A stretch of DNA of 10,991 nt from CAZPEV01 sp964585635 (GCA_964585635.1 CAZPEV010000115.1:1-10991); one strand, 5' to 3'; shown: positions 1 to 7,254, counted from the stretch's first letter. The notes: generated by a model from the letters alone, not told the origin. Translations and numbers: made by a program.

Positions 1-338
1 GCTATATCGGCCGCCCCTACGCCGGGACGAGCGATTCGCTGGCGGGGTTTGACTGCAGCGATTTTGTGCTGCAAGTGTATTACGAATATGCGGAGATTCA
101 CCTTCCCCGGACAACTCAGAGTCTTTTCACGGCCGGCCGCGAGGTCAAAGCCGGAGACCTCTATTTCGTGGACCTGGTCTTCTTTGACACCGGCGGCAGG
201 GGAGTCTCGCACGTTGGGATCTATGTGGGATTCGATGAGTTCGCCCACGCCTCATCGACGGCCGGGGTGACCATCTCCAGCCTGAATGACAAGTACTACG
301 GCAAGCGGTATATCGGCGCCCGGCGGGTGATGGAGTAG
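1..338 (+). CDS. NlpC/P60 family cell-wall peptidase, C-terminal part (5' end outside window)
   Basis: The open frame enters from the left edge (first full codon at base 3) and ends at TAG 336-338, giving 111 residues of a C-terminal domain. It matches the NlpC/P60 cysteine peptidase fold, whose members cut the D-glutamyl-diaminopimelate (or nearby) bond of peptidoglycan peptides in the periplasm or wall. Numbering from the first complete codon, the catalytic Cys18 sits in the family motif FDCSDFV, the first His is His70 in SHVGIYVG, and the third polar residue is His82 in FAHAS. The stretch AGDLYFVDLVFF before His70 is the family's usual GDLVFF element, slightly expanded. The catalytic core therefore appears complete from just before the Cys. 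Any N-terminal signal peptide, SH3 or LysM region is outside the window. It ends 118 bp before the next gene and is probably not in its operon. Family assignment is firm; the exact bond cut is not visible. Confidence 0.9.
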   Translation, partial: YIGRPYAGTSDSLAGFDCSDFVLQVYYEYAEIHLPRTTQSLFTAGREVKAGDLYFVDLVFFDTGGRGVSHVGIYVGFDEFAHASSTAGVTISSLNDKYYGKRYIGARRVME

Positions 339-340
339 CG

Positions 341-367
341 CCCGCGCCCTTGCGGGGCCGCGAATTT
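341..367 (+). terminator. Possible weak intrinsic terminator after the NlpC/P60 gene
   Basis: CCCGC (341-345) can pair with GCGGG (352-356) around a 6-nt loop, and TTTT follows at 364-367. The stem is only 5 bp and 7 nt separate it from the short T-run, so this is a weak candidate. Its position just after the stop codon and before a candidate promoter favours it. Confidence 0.25.
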
Positions 368-392
368 TCCGCCCAGAAATAAGCCTGAAACC

Positions 393-420
393 TTGCCCTC
401 ACGCCAAATCTGAATAGATT
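393..420 (+). promoter_or_regulatory. Candidate sigma70-type promoter for the asparaginase-tryptophanase pair
   Basis: TTGCCC (393-398) and TAGATT (415-420) are separated by 16 bp, matching 4 of 6 bases in each consensus hexamer. Transcription would start near 427, leaving a leader of about 30 nt that contains the GAGGG ribosome-binding site (446-450) of the next gene. The same TAGATT hexamer recurs in the stronger promoter candidate at 3126-3154. Spacing and location are good; the hexamer matches are moderate. Confidence 0.4.
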
Positions 421-456
421 TCCCCGAAACGTCTGACTGGTCTTTGAGGGATAAGC

Positions 457-1476
457 ATGTCTACGCACGAAATTGTCGCCAAAGTCTATCGCGGGGAAGG
501 CTTGGAATCGGTTCATCATGGGGCCGTGGCGGTGGTCAATGCCGCCGGCGAGCTGACGCACTATGTCGGCGATCCGGAGTTTTTCACGCAGGCGCGGTCG
601 GAGGCCAAACCGTTTCAGTTGATACCCTTGATTCGGTCGGGGGCGGCCGATTACTATGGTTTCTCCGACCGGCAGTTGGCCATCATGTGCGGTTCACATA
701 CCGGAACGCCGGAGCAGGTGGAGACGGCCAGGTCAAATCTGGCGGCGGTCGGCCTGGATGAATCGTTTCTTATGTGTGGAACTCATCCGCCCCTGTACTA
801 CTCGATCCAGAAACGGATGCCTCGGGCGAATGAGGTCTTTTCGCCGTTGCAGAATAATTGTTCGGGCAAGCACTCGGGCTTTTTGGCGCTTTCCCAGTTT
901 CTCAAAGAGGATCCCCGGCGATATCTTGATCCGTCCGGCAAGGTGCAGCAGTTGGTGCTGGAGGCGGTGAGCGAGCTGTATGGCTATCCCAAGGACAAAA
1001 TCACGATCGGCATTGACGGCTGCAGCGCGCCGGTCTTTGGGATGCCGATGAGGCACGCCGCCATCGCCTTCGCCCGGCTGGCCAACCATACCAGCGATGA
1101 CCCTGCCACGCGCGCGGCGCTGGCGCGAATACACCGGGCCATGACCGCCCATCCGGAGATGGTCTCGGGGGAGGGACGGTTTGACTTGGCGCTGGCGAGG
1201 GCGTTTCCGGGGAATGTCGTCAACAAGGTCGGGGCGGAGGGGATCGAGGGGATAGGTTTCAGCGACCCGGCCATCGGTATTGCGGTCAAGATTCTTGACG
1301 GCAACGAACGGGCGCTGTACCCGGTCGCGATCGAGGTGCTGCGCCGGCTCGGTTTATGGGAAAAAGCGGAGCGGGCTTATCTCGAGCCGTTTGTTCTCCC
1401 GGAGATCACCAACAATCGGGGCCTGACGGTCGGCCGAATTGTGCCCGATTTTGAATTGAAAAAGGCGGCGTCGTAA
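457..1476 (+). CDS. L-asparaginase, asparaginase II family (zinc-type, ReAV-like)
   Basis: The 339-residue product belongs to the asparaginase II family (Pfam Asparaginase_II), represented by the inducible Rhizobium etli enzyme ReAV. It hydrolyses L-asparagine to L-aspartate and ammonia and is unrelated to the E. coli AnsA/AnsB fold. There is no signal peptide, so it should be cytoplasmic. Family motifs are visible: RSEAKPFQ with Ser48 and Lys51, CGSHTG with Ser80, NNCSGKHSG with Cys135 and Lys138, IDGCSAP with Asp187 and Cys189, and NKVGAEG with Lys257. As recalled from the ReAV structure work, Ser48/Lys51 and Ser80 are catalytic, and Cys135, Lys138 and Cys189 line the zinc site. The numbering here coincides, and all key residues are intact. 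Length is normal for the family. The ATG at 457 is supported by GAGGG six bases upstream. The tryptophanase gene follows after 47 bp, so the two are probably one transcript for amino-acid use as carbon and nitrogen source. Confidence 0.93.
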   Translation: MSTHEIVAKVYRGEGLESVHHGAVAVVNAAGELTHYVGDPEFFTQARSEAKPFQLIPLIRSGAADYYGFSDRQLAIMCGSHTGTPEQVETARSNLAAVGLDESFLMCGTHPPLYYSIQKRMPRANEVFSPLQNNCSGKHSGFLALSQFLKEDPRRYLDPSGKVQQLVLEAVSELYGYPKDKITIGIDGCSAPVFGMPMRHAAIAFARLANHTSDDPATRAALARIHRAMTAHPEMVSGEGRFDLALARAFPGNVVNKVGAEGIEGIGFSDPAIGIAVKILDGNERALYPVAIEVLRRLGLWEKAERAYLEPFVLPEITNNRGLTVGRIVPDFELKKAAS

Positions 1477-1523
1477 TGGTATATTGGCCTAAACGTCCGG
1501 CTTGATGACGATAGGAAGGCGAT

Positions 1524-2930
1524 ATGGCGAGGAAACCGATAGAACCATTTCGAATTAAAGTGACGGAACCGATCAGGCTTCTTCCGGAGGACCAGCGGCG
1601 GCGCCGGATCGAGGAGGCGGGATTCAACATCTTCCGACTGGCGGCGGCCGACGTCTTTGTCGACCTATTGACCGACTCCGGGACCGGAGCCATTTCGCAA
1701 TATCAGTTGGCCGGGCTTATGCTCGGCGACGAATCGTATGCCGGGAGCCGCAACTGGTTTCATTTCGAAGAGACGATCCAGGACATCTTTCAAAAGAAAT
1801 TTGTGCTACCCTGCCATCAGGGACGGGTGGCGGAGAATATTTTCTTTTCGACCGTTCTCAAGAAAGGGGACTACGTTCCCAACAACACGCATTTCGATAC
1901 CACGCGGGCCAATACCATGCACAAAGGGGGGCTGGCCGTCGATTTGCCGTGTCGCCAGCTTGCGGATGAGCGGTCGGATTTTCCGTTCAAGGGAAACATG
2001 GACACCGATCGGCTGCGAGACCTGATCGGCACGGTCGGCCGTGAGCGGGTGCCGGTGGTTCTCATGACGGTCACGAATAATTCCGTGGGCGGGTTGCCGG
2101 TATCGATGGCGAACATCCGGGAAGTGCGCTCGATCTGCGATGAGTATCGCATCCCCTTCTTCTTCGACGCCGCCCGATATGCGGAAAACGCCTATTTCAT
2201 CAAGCAGTACGAGCCGGGGTACGACCAGCGCTCGATCAAGGCCATCGCCCAGGAGATGTGCGGATACGCCGACGGTATCATGATGTCGGCCAAAAAGGAC
2301 GGCCTGTCGAATATGGGCGGCTTTCTGGCGGTCAATGATGAGAAACTGGCCGGCAGGTTGAAAGAGCTGTTGATCCTGATCGAAGGATTTCTCACCTACG
2401 GCGGCCTCAACGGTCGCGACCTGGAGGCGATTGCCATCGGACTGAAGGAAGCCCTGGAAGAAGATTATTTGGCGTATCGCATAGGACAGATCGCTCATCT
2501 CGGCGACCTGCTGATACAGGCTGGGTGCCCGATCGTGACCCCCACCGGCGGGCATGCCGTATTCGCCGATGCCGGAAAGCTTCTGCCGCATATCAAACCG
2601 CAGCATTTTCCGGGACAATCCCTGACCATAGAATTATATCGCCAGGGAGGAATCCGCGCGGTCGAAATCGGCTCGGTGATGTTTGGCGCGTCGGATCCGA
2701 ACACGGGCACCAACAGCGCTCCGCAGCGGGAATTGGTCCGTCTGGCGGTGCCACGGCGGGTGTATACCGGCAGCCATCTGGAGTATGTGGCCGACGTTAT
2801 GGCCGACATTGTCAGACAGAGAGAGCGCCTAAACGGATACCGGATTGTCAAGGAGCCGACCTATCTGCGTCATTTTACCTGTATCATGGAGGAGATGATG
2901 GGATATCCGGCCGGGGCGGTGGTTGACTAG
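1524..2930 (+). CDS. tnaA: Tryptophanase (L-tryptophan indole-lyase), PLP beta-eliminating lyase
   Basis: The 468-residue product is a full-length member of the tryptophanase/tyrosine phenol-lyase family, cytoplasmic PLP enzymes. Tryptophanase splits L-tryptophan into indole, pyruvate and ammonia. Visible family features are TDSGT (50-54), GDESYAGS (68-75), the cofactor Asp215 and Arg218 in FFFDAARYAENAYF, and the PLP Schiff-base lysine Lys258 in SAKKD. Three positions that separate the two activities were compared with Citrobacter tyrosine phenol-lyase from memory. Thr124 is replaced by Asp125, Arg381 by Ile382, and Phe448 by His450 (in LRHFT). All three are tryptophanase-like, so tyrosine phenol-lyase is less likely. 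Parts of the N-terminal half read closer to tyrosine phenol-lyase, and the phosphate-binding motif is CHQGRVAEN instead of the usual THQGRGAEN. The start at 1524 is supported by AGGAAGG ending 5-6 bases upstream. No TnaC-like leader peptide is seen before it. It probably shares a promoter with the asparaginase gene 47 bp upstream. Confidence 0.9.
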   Translation: MARKPIEPFRIKVTEPIRLLPEDQRRRRIEEAGFNIFRLAAADVFVDLLTDSGTGAISQYQLAGLMLGDESYAGSRNWFHFEETIQDIFQKKFVLPCHQGRVAENIFFSTVLKKGDYVPNNTHFDTTRANTMHKGGLAVDLPCRQLADERSDFPFKGNMDTDRLRDLIGTVGRERVPVVLMTVTNNSVGGLPVSMANIREVRSICDEYRIPFFFDAARYAENAYFIKQYEPGYDQRSIKAIAQEMCGYADGIMMSAKKDGLSNMGGFLAVNDEKLAGRLKELLILIEGFLTYGGLNGRDLEAIAIGLKEALEEDYLAYRIGQIAHLGDLLIQAGCPIVTPTGGHAVFADAGKLLPHIKPQHFPGQSLTIELYRQGGIRAVEIGSVMFGASDPNTGTNSAPQRELVRLAVPRRVYTGSHLEYVADVMADIVRQRERLNGYRIVKEPTYLRHFTCIMEEMMGYPAGAVVD

Positions 2931-2940
2931 CGCCGGCGCT
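2929..2940. repeat. 12-bp perfect palindrome overlapping the tryptophanase stop codon
   Basis: AGCGCCGGCGCT reads identically on both strands and overlaps the last two bases of the TAG stop. It has no loop and no T-run after it, so it is not a convincing intrinsic terminator. It could be a protein-binding site or chance in GC-rich DNA. Confidence 0.3.
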
Positions 2941-3125
2941 CATGCTGAACGGCATTTCACCTTTTCGGCAGCAATCTGATATCGGAGCGGTTGTCCCGGT
3001 GGCGAACAGCGATCCATTGTGCGGATCTAATATATTATTTGTCAACGAGATATGGGGATATTGGACATAAATGGCAATTCTTGGCCGCGGATTTGCGCCT
3101 ATCATGAATAAAAGTGGCTATGTTC
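2941..3125. other. Non-coding spacer between the tryptophanase gene and the porU leader promoter
   Basis: No convincing gene is seen on either strand in this 185-bp stretch. It is more AT-rich than the genes beside it. One small inverted repeat is present: GATCC (3011-3015) pairs with GGATC (3023-3027) around a 7-nt loop, followed by the AT-rich TAATATATTATTT (3028-3040). This might act as a weak terminator for the tryptophanase transcript, but a clear T-run is missing. No other signal was recognised. Confidence 0.4.
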
Positions 3126-3154
3126 TTGACTTATGGCGTATAAAGCATTAGATT
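3126..3154 (+). promoter_or_regulatory. Candidate sigma70-type promoter of the porU leader
   Basis: TTGACT (3126-3131, 5 of 6 consensus bases) and TAGATT (3149-3154, 4 of 6) are separated by exactly 17 bp inside an AT-rich stretch. Transcription would begin near 3161, about 200 nt before the porU start codon. That is an unusually long leader, and it holds a folded RNA domain and a terminator hairpin. It is the best promoter candidate in the window by hexamer match and spacing. Confidence 0.55.
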
Positions 3155-3160
3155 AATACC

Positions 3161-3362
3161 GGCTCTGCAACGTCTTTGTATCATAAGGAGATACTATCGA
3201 GCGTAGTTAAAGGGTGCCAGTAGAACTGGGAAAGAAAGGCCGGTCTGGAAGTGACGTGGCTCCTGTTCTATGGCCGAGGTGACAAGTAGTATGCCCTTTG
3301 ACTGCGGTTGGATAGCGCCCATTGTCCGACCGTGTTAGGGTTTGGCCTTAACATGGTTTTTT
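3161..3362 (+). ncRNA. Structured leader RNA upstream of porU (orphan riboswitch-like element or small RNA)
   Basis: A closing helix of 15 consecutive pairs joins 3202-3216 (CGTAGTTAAAGGGTG) to 3292-3306. It contains four G-U pairs, two of them at its inner end. Inside are two mutually exclusive options. One is a local hairpin, CCAGT (3217-3221) with ACTGG (3225-3229). The other is a long-range helix, CCA plus TAGAAC (3217-3219 and 3221-3226, G3220 bulged) with GTTCTATGG (3265-3273). A further hairpin pairs 3238-3245 with 3253-3261 (G3256 bulged) around the loop TGGAAGT. Before the domain, GTATC (3178-3182) pairs with GATAC (3190-3194). After it, GGTTGGA (3306-3312) pairs with TCCGACC (3325-3331), overlapping the foot of the terminator at 3329-3362. 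Promoter, closed domain, switching helices and terminator suggest transcription attenuation of porU; an independent small RNA of about 200 nt is the alternative. Pairings were found by eye, without energy calculation or alignment. It resembles no RNA class I recognise. Confidence 0.55.
3329..3362 (+). terminator. Intrinsic terminator directly before the porU start codon
   Basis: ACCGTGTTAGGG (3329-3340) pairs with CCTTAACATGGT (3346-3357), giving 12 continuous pairs including two G-U wobbles. The loop is TTTGG, and TTTTT (3358-3362) follows at once, which is the classical layout of a Rho-independent terminator. It ends one base before the ATG at 3364. When folded it would stop transcripts from the 3126-3154 promoter before porU, or hide the start region in any transcript that reads through. 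The foot of the stem (3329-3331) is shared with an alternative upstream helix (3306-3312 with 3325-3331), a possible antiterminator. Confidence 0.7.
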
Positions 3363-3363
3363 G

Positions 3364-6300
3364 ATGAGACGTCAGATCGCTTCAGCTCCCATCACAGCCT
3401 CCTTTGCCGGATTTCTTATCGCAGCGCTTCTGGCGCCGTCGGTTTGCCTGGCCGGAAGCGGGGCGCTCTATCCCGACGTCGATGTCACCATCATTTCGGA
3501 CAACCATCTGATCATCAGCTATCATCCGGATTTGTCGGCCGGGGGCGATGTCCTGGGGCGGGCGGCCCTGATTCCGATGAGTGATGGCCAGGCCTGGGGC
3601 AGGCAGTTGATGATGGCTGTCCCGCCGGGCGGCGATGTCGCCTTTACCTATCAGGCGGGTGAGGCTGAAATCGAACCCCTGCCGGCCGACCATCGTTTTA
3701 TCGCTTCCGAAACGGCGCTGGTGATTCATGGCGGGGCGTATGACGCGCGGGGACACCGCCTGGTTCGGCTTTATGTATTTCCCCAACGCCTAGAGAACAA
3801 TCGCCTGGCGGTCTATCAAGATATTTCCATCGATGTTATCATCAGCGGGGGTGAAGGCGTCGGCAGGGGGGATAGCCGGGCTTCCCGCCTTGATTCGGTG
3901 ATGGCATCGGTGACGATCAACCCGCAGCAGTTCTTTGCGTTCACTCCCGCTCCGCGATTGCAGACGGTCTCCAAGGCGGTCGCCGGCGTGGTTGACGAAA
4001 GCGCCACCTGGCTGAAGATCGCGGTCGCGGAAAATGGTATCACGCGGATAACCGGCGCATCCTTAGGTCAAGCGGGGGTGAATCTGGCCAATTTGCCGTC
4101 CGACTCGGTTCGAATGTTTTACGCCGGAGGTGACAATCCCTCGTATGATCCAACCGCCCCGCCGCCGCAGTTGACGCAAATCGCGATTCGGATAGAGGAT
4201 GGCGGTGACGGCCTGGTAAATTCCGGTGATGACATCTTATTCTATGCCGAGGGGCCGAGCCGGTATGCCATCAGCAACGGCCGTTTCGTTTATTATGCCA
4301 ACCCCTATACTTCGCGCAACTACTACTGGCTGGCGATCGGGGGGTATGATTCGGCCCCGCCGCTGCGATGGGCGGTGGTGAACGGGACGCCGTCGGGCAA
4401 TCCTGATCGCCTGGTGGCGACGTCGCTGCAGCCGGTACGAGTGGAACAGAATCGTCTGTTCATGCCCGAGACCGACGGACATATCCGCAACTATTTCAGG
4501 TGGTACTGGACGGATCAGCCGGTAATTGCCACCACCGTCAACCTGCCCGATTTGGCGCCTGGTGATTCGCTGGATATCGAGATGAGTGCGGCCCGTACCG
4601 GCACCGCCAGCGCCATATTCCTCAATGGCAAGGCGACCAATAAATACTCCTCCGGCGGCGAGATTTACCATTTTTGGGACACCTCGGGAGCGGGCGTCGA
4701 TGGATTAAACGCGCTGCAGATAAACCTGGTGCCGGAGGGGACGAGCGCCTCATTTCTCGACTATTTGAATATCGTCTATCCGATGCGGCTTCGGGTCGGG
4801 GGCCGCCAGATCAGTCTTTCGTCCATGGGGTACTCGGGGCAATTGCGATACCGTCTGACCGGCTACTCCGCCTCCGACTATACGGTCAATATTACCGACG
4901 CCGGGCATCCGGTCATGGTCAGCGGCGTGCAGATCACGGTCGATACCGCCCTTTTTCAATTGCCGGCCTCGATTCTGACGCCGTCCCGGTTCGCCGTTTA
5001 CTCGCGTACCACCGCCAAGACGCCGGCCTCGGTGGAAGCATCGAATCCGGGCGGTCTGCGGTCCGACCTGAATCAATACGATTGTCTGGTGATCTCGCCG
5101 CGGTCCTTTCAGGCGGCGCTGCAAGAATATGTCGATTATCGTCAAAGCACCAGTCATAAGCGGTTCAAGCTGGTGGCGGTGGAAGATATTTATGACAATT
5201 TCGGATACGGCCTGGAGTCACCCCTGGCGATCCGCAGTTATCTCAAGTATGCCTACGAAAACTATGCCGATCCGGCGCCGTTTGGCGTGCTCCTGGTCGG
5301 CGACGGCCATTATGATTTCCTGGACAACCTCCAGCGTCATATGCCCTCCTTTATTCCTCCTTTCATCTGGGGGCGCGAGTATTCCTGCGGCGACGATAAT
5401 TATGTCTATTTCGGAAAGCTGGACTGGCTGGATTCCGACAGCAGCGGCCTGCACCAGGCGGATCGAGGATGGGACATGATGGTGACCCGCTGGCCGGTCC
5501 GTTCGCCGGGGGAAGTATCGGCCGCGATCGCCAAACTCAAGCGGTACGAATCGCCCGAGACCCAGGGCAGCTGGCGCAGCCGGATCACGTATGTCGCCGA
5601 TGATGAAAATAAAGGCGATTTCACCGGAGAAATAATCCACACGGCCCAATCGGAAACGCTGGCCGTCTATCACACCCCGGTGGAATTCGTGCAGCAGAAG
5701 ATCTATGCTACCGACTATCCTTTTGCCTCCAACGGCGAGAAACCTTCGGTCAACGACGCCATCATTCGCGCCGTCAATGACGGCACCCTGATTCTGAACT
5801 ATATCGGTCATGGCTCGCCCGACGTCTGGGCCGATGAACATATCCTGAAAAAATCGACCGATTTGGCCCGGATGCAGAATCCGGACAAATTGGCGGTCGT
5901 GATTGCGGCTTCCTGCTCAATCGGTTTCTTCGATGCCCCCGACAAGGAGGGGATGGCGGAAATGCTCTTTCGGCAGGAGGGTGGGGCGGTGGCCACGGTG
6001 TCGGCGACGAGGCTGGTCTATTCGGCCGACAATTCGGCGTTCAATTATGACCTTTACGACGTCCTCTTCGGCGGCCAGGTAAACGTGCCCGAGGGGGTGT
6101 TTGCGGTAAAAATGCTTCATCAGTATGAGCATGATTATGGACTGATCAAAAATGATCAATCGTATGTCGTTTTTGGAGATCCCCTGGGCCGGCTTGGCCT
6201 GCCTGAGTATCGGGTGACGTTTGCTCCCGCCGGGGACAGCATCATGACTCCCCTGGGCCGCTTCGCCTATTCGGGCCGCATCGTCGACAGCACCGGGGCG

Positions 6301-7254
6301 CCGGCCATGACCAGTGGAATCGCGGACGTCACGGTGTATGATTCCCCCATCGTCCGAACCCATCGGCTGGGATTGCGGTACTTGCTGACCGGGCCCACGA
6401 TCTTCCGCGGGCCGGTGCCGGTGCAGAATGGCCTCTTCGAGGGTGCCTTCGTGGTGCCCCTGGATGTCGACTATGGCGGCGACGCGGCGCGGATGGCGGC
6501 CTATGGTTCGCTGGCCGGACTGGCGGCCATCGGTGGACGAGATTCACTGGCCATCGCCGATACGGTTTCGATGACCTCCGACAATGCCGGGCCGGAGATT
6601 CAGTACGCCTTTGAGCAGGCTCCGGGGTTTGTTTCGGGAGGCCGCATTCCGGCCGGCGCCACGCTGATCCTGCGATTGAGCGACAGTTCCGGGATAAACC
6701 TGACCGGGGGGCTTGGCCATCGCATCGAATTGACGTTCGACGGCGACAACAATACGGTCGTCAATCTGACCGATCGCTTTGCTTATTTGCCGGGTAGTTA
6801 TCAGGCCGGTGAGCTTCGTTTTCCCCTTCCGGATCTGGCGCCCGAACGACATCTGGTCTCGGTCAAGGCCTGGGACAATGCCAATAACCCGGCCGTGGTG
6901 GACTTCGAGGTCGTTCCCTCGGAGGAAGGGCGATTGGTGCTGAGCGAGGTTATGAACTACCCCAATCCGATGGAAGAGACGACGGAGTTCTTCTTCCAGC
7001 TTTCGGAATCGGCGGATGAGGTGGATTTGGAAATATTTACCCTCTCTGGAAAGCTGATCCGGCGCTTTGCCGCTTCCGGTTCGGCGCCCGGCCGCAATCG
7101 GATGTTTCTCTGGGACGGGCGGGATCTGGACGGCGACCGGGTGGCCGAGGGGGTTTACCTGTACAAATTGACCGCTCGCGGGAAGGCTCCACTGAACGGC
7201 GGAACGGCCGATAATATGGCTGAGGCCTTCGGCAAGCTGGTCCTGTTGAATTAA
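3364..7254 (+). CDS. porU: PorU-like type IX secretion C25 (gingipain-family) cysteine peptidase with FlgD-like C-terminal domain
   Basis: The 1296-residue exported protein resembles T9SS sortase PorU, a surface C25 peptidase that removes the C-terminal signal of secreted cargo and anchors the cargo. A signal peptide spans about residues 1-30 (MRRQ, hydrophobic core, then CLAG). Residues 35-165 form a beta-rich propeptide-like region. Residues 215-330 show the PorU pattern WLKIAV...GITRI...FYAGG. The C25 catalytic region spans about 573-945. It includes LLVGDGHYDF, the catalytic His816 in NYIGHGSPD and the catalytic Cys851 in AASCSIGFF. A beta-sandwich follows (about 1070-1185), then a FlgD-like/T9SS sorting-type domain (about 1195-1272: MNYPNPM, LSGKLIRR, WDGRD, GVYLYKL). 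P. gingivalis PorU is about 1160 residues, so this one is somewhat longer. The ATG at 3364 (or TTG 3361) is needed to keep the signal peptide, but no Shine-Dalgarno sequence precedes it; a terminator hairpin does. The PorV-like gene follows after 41 bp. Orthology to PorU rather than another C25 protease is likely, not proven. Confidence 0.85.
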   Translation: MRRQIASAPITASFAGFLIAALLAPSVCLAGSGALYPDVDVTIISDNHLIISYHPDLSAGGDVLGRAALIPMSDGQAWGRQLMMAVPPGGDVAFTYQAGEAEIEPLPADHRFIASETALVIHGGAYDARGHRLVRLYVFPQRLENNRLAVYQDISIDVIISGGEGVGRGDSRASRLDSVMASVTINPQQFFAFTPAPRLQTVSKAVAGVVDESATWLKIAVAENGITRITGASLGQAGVNLANLPSDSVRMFYAGGDNPSYDPTAPPPQLTQIAIRIEDGGDGLVNSGDDILFYAEGPSRYAISNGRFVYYANPYTSRNYYWLAIGGYDSAPPLRWAVVNGTPSGNPDRLVATSLQPVRVEQNRLFMPETDGHIRNYFRWYWTDQPVIATTVNLPDLAPGDSLDIEMSAARTGTASAIFLNGKATNKYSSGGEIYHFWDTSGAGVDGLNALQINLVPEGTSASFLDYLNIVYPMRLRVGGRQISLSSMGYSGQLRYRLTGYSASDYTVNITDAGHPVMVSGVQITVDTALFQLPASILTPSRFAVYSRTTAKTPASVEASNPGGLRSDLNQYDCLVISPRSFQAALQEYVDYRQSTSHKRFKLVAVEDIYDNFGYGLESPLAIRSYLKYAYENYADPAPFGVLLVGDGHYDFLDNLQRHMPSFIPPFIWGREYSCGDDNYVYFGKLDWLDSDSSGLHQADRGWDMMVTRWPVRSPGEVSAAIAKLKRYESPETQGSWRSRITYVADDENKGDFTGEIIHTAQSETLAVYHTPVEFVQQKIYATDYPFASNGEKPSVNDAIIRAVNDGTLILNYIGHGSPDVWADEHILKKSTDLARMQNPDKLAVVIAASCSIGFFDAPDKEGMAEMLFRQEGGAVATVSATRLVYSADNSAFNYDLYDVLFGGQVNVPEGVFAVKMLHQYEHDYGLIKNDQSYVVFGDPLGRLGLPEYRVTFAPAGDSIMTPLGRFAYSGRIVDSTGAPAMTSGIADVTVYDSPIVRTHRLGLRYLLTGPTIFRGPVPVQNGLFEGAFVVPLDVDYGGDAARMAAYGSLAGLAAIGGRDSLAIADTVSMTSDNAGPEIQYAFEQAPGFVSGGRIPAGATLILRLSDSSGINLTGGLGHRIELTFDGDNNTVVNLTDRFAYLPGSYQAGELRFPLPDLAPERHLVSVKAWDNANNPAVVDFEVVPSEEGRLVLSEVMNYPNPMEETTEFFFQLSESADEVDLEIFTLSGKLIRRFAASGSAPGRNRMFLWDGRDLDGDRVAEGVYLYKLTARGKAPLNGGTADNMAEAFGKLVLLN

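Noticed and set aside
1477..1523. TnaC-type leader peptide regulating the tryptophanase gene
   Set aside because: The 47-bp gap holds no small ORF with a Trp codon and stop in the expected arrangement.
1806..2618. 270-codon open frame on the minus strand within the tryptophanase gene
   Set aside because: It lies entirely opposite a well-identified gene, has no recognisable domain, and is a codon-bias shadow.
3238..3261. Resemblance to the SRP RNA apical hairpin (GGTCTGGAAGTGAC compared with GGTCCGGAAGG...)
   Set aside because: The diagnostic AGCAGCC after the GGAA loop and the symmetric loop are missing, and the GGAA is not a closed tetraloop here.
3212..3290. Possible cobalamin riboswitch, from GGGAAA...GGTCTGGAAGTGACG similarity to the btuB leader
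   Set aside because: There is no GCCACTG-type B12 box, no proper GGTGNNA core, and the closed domain of 105 nt is far too short.
3436..3453. Lipoprotein signal in the PorU-like protein (Cys in APSVCLAG)
   Set aside because: The residues before the Cys (P-S-V) do not fit a lipobox, and signal peptidase I cleavage after CLA is more likely.
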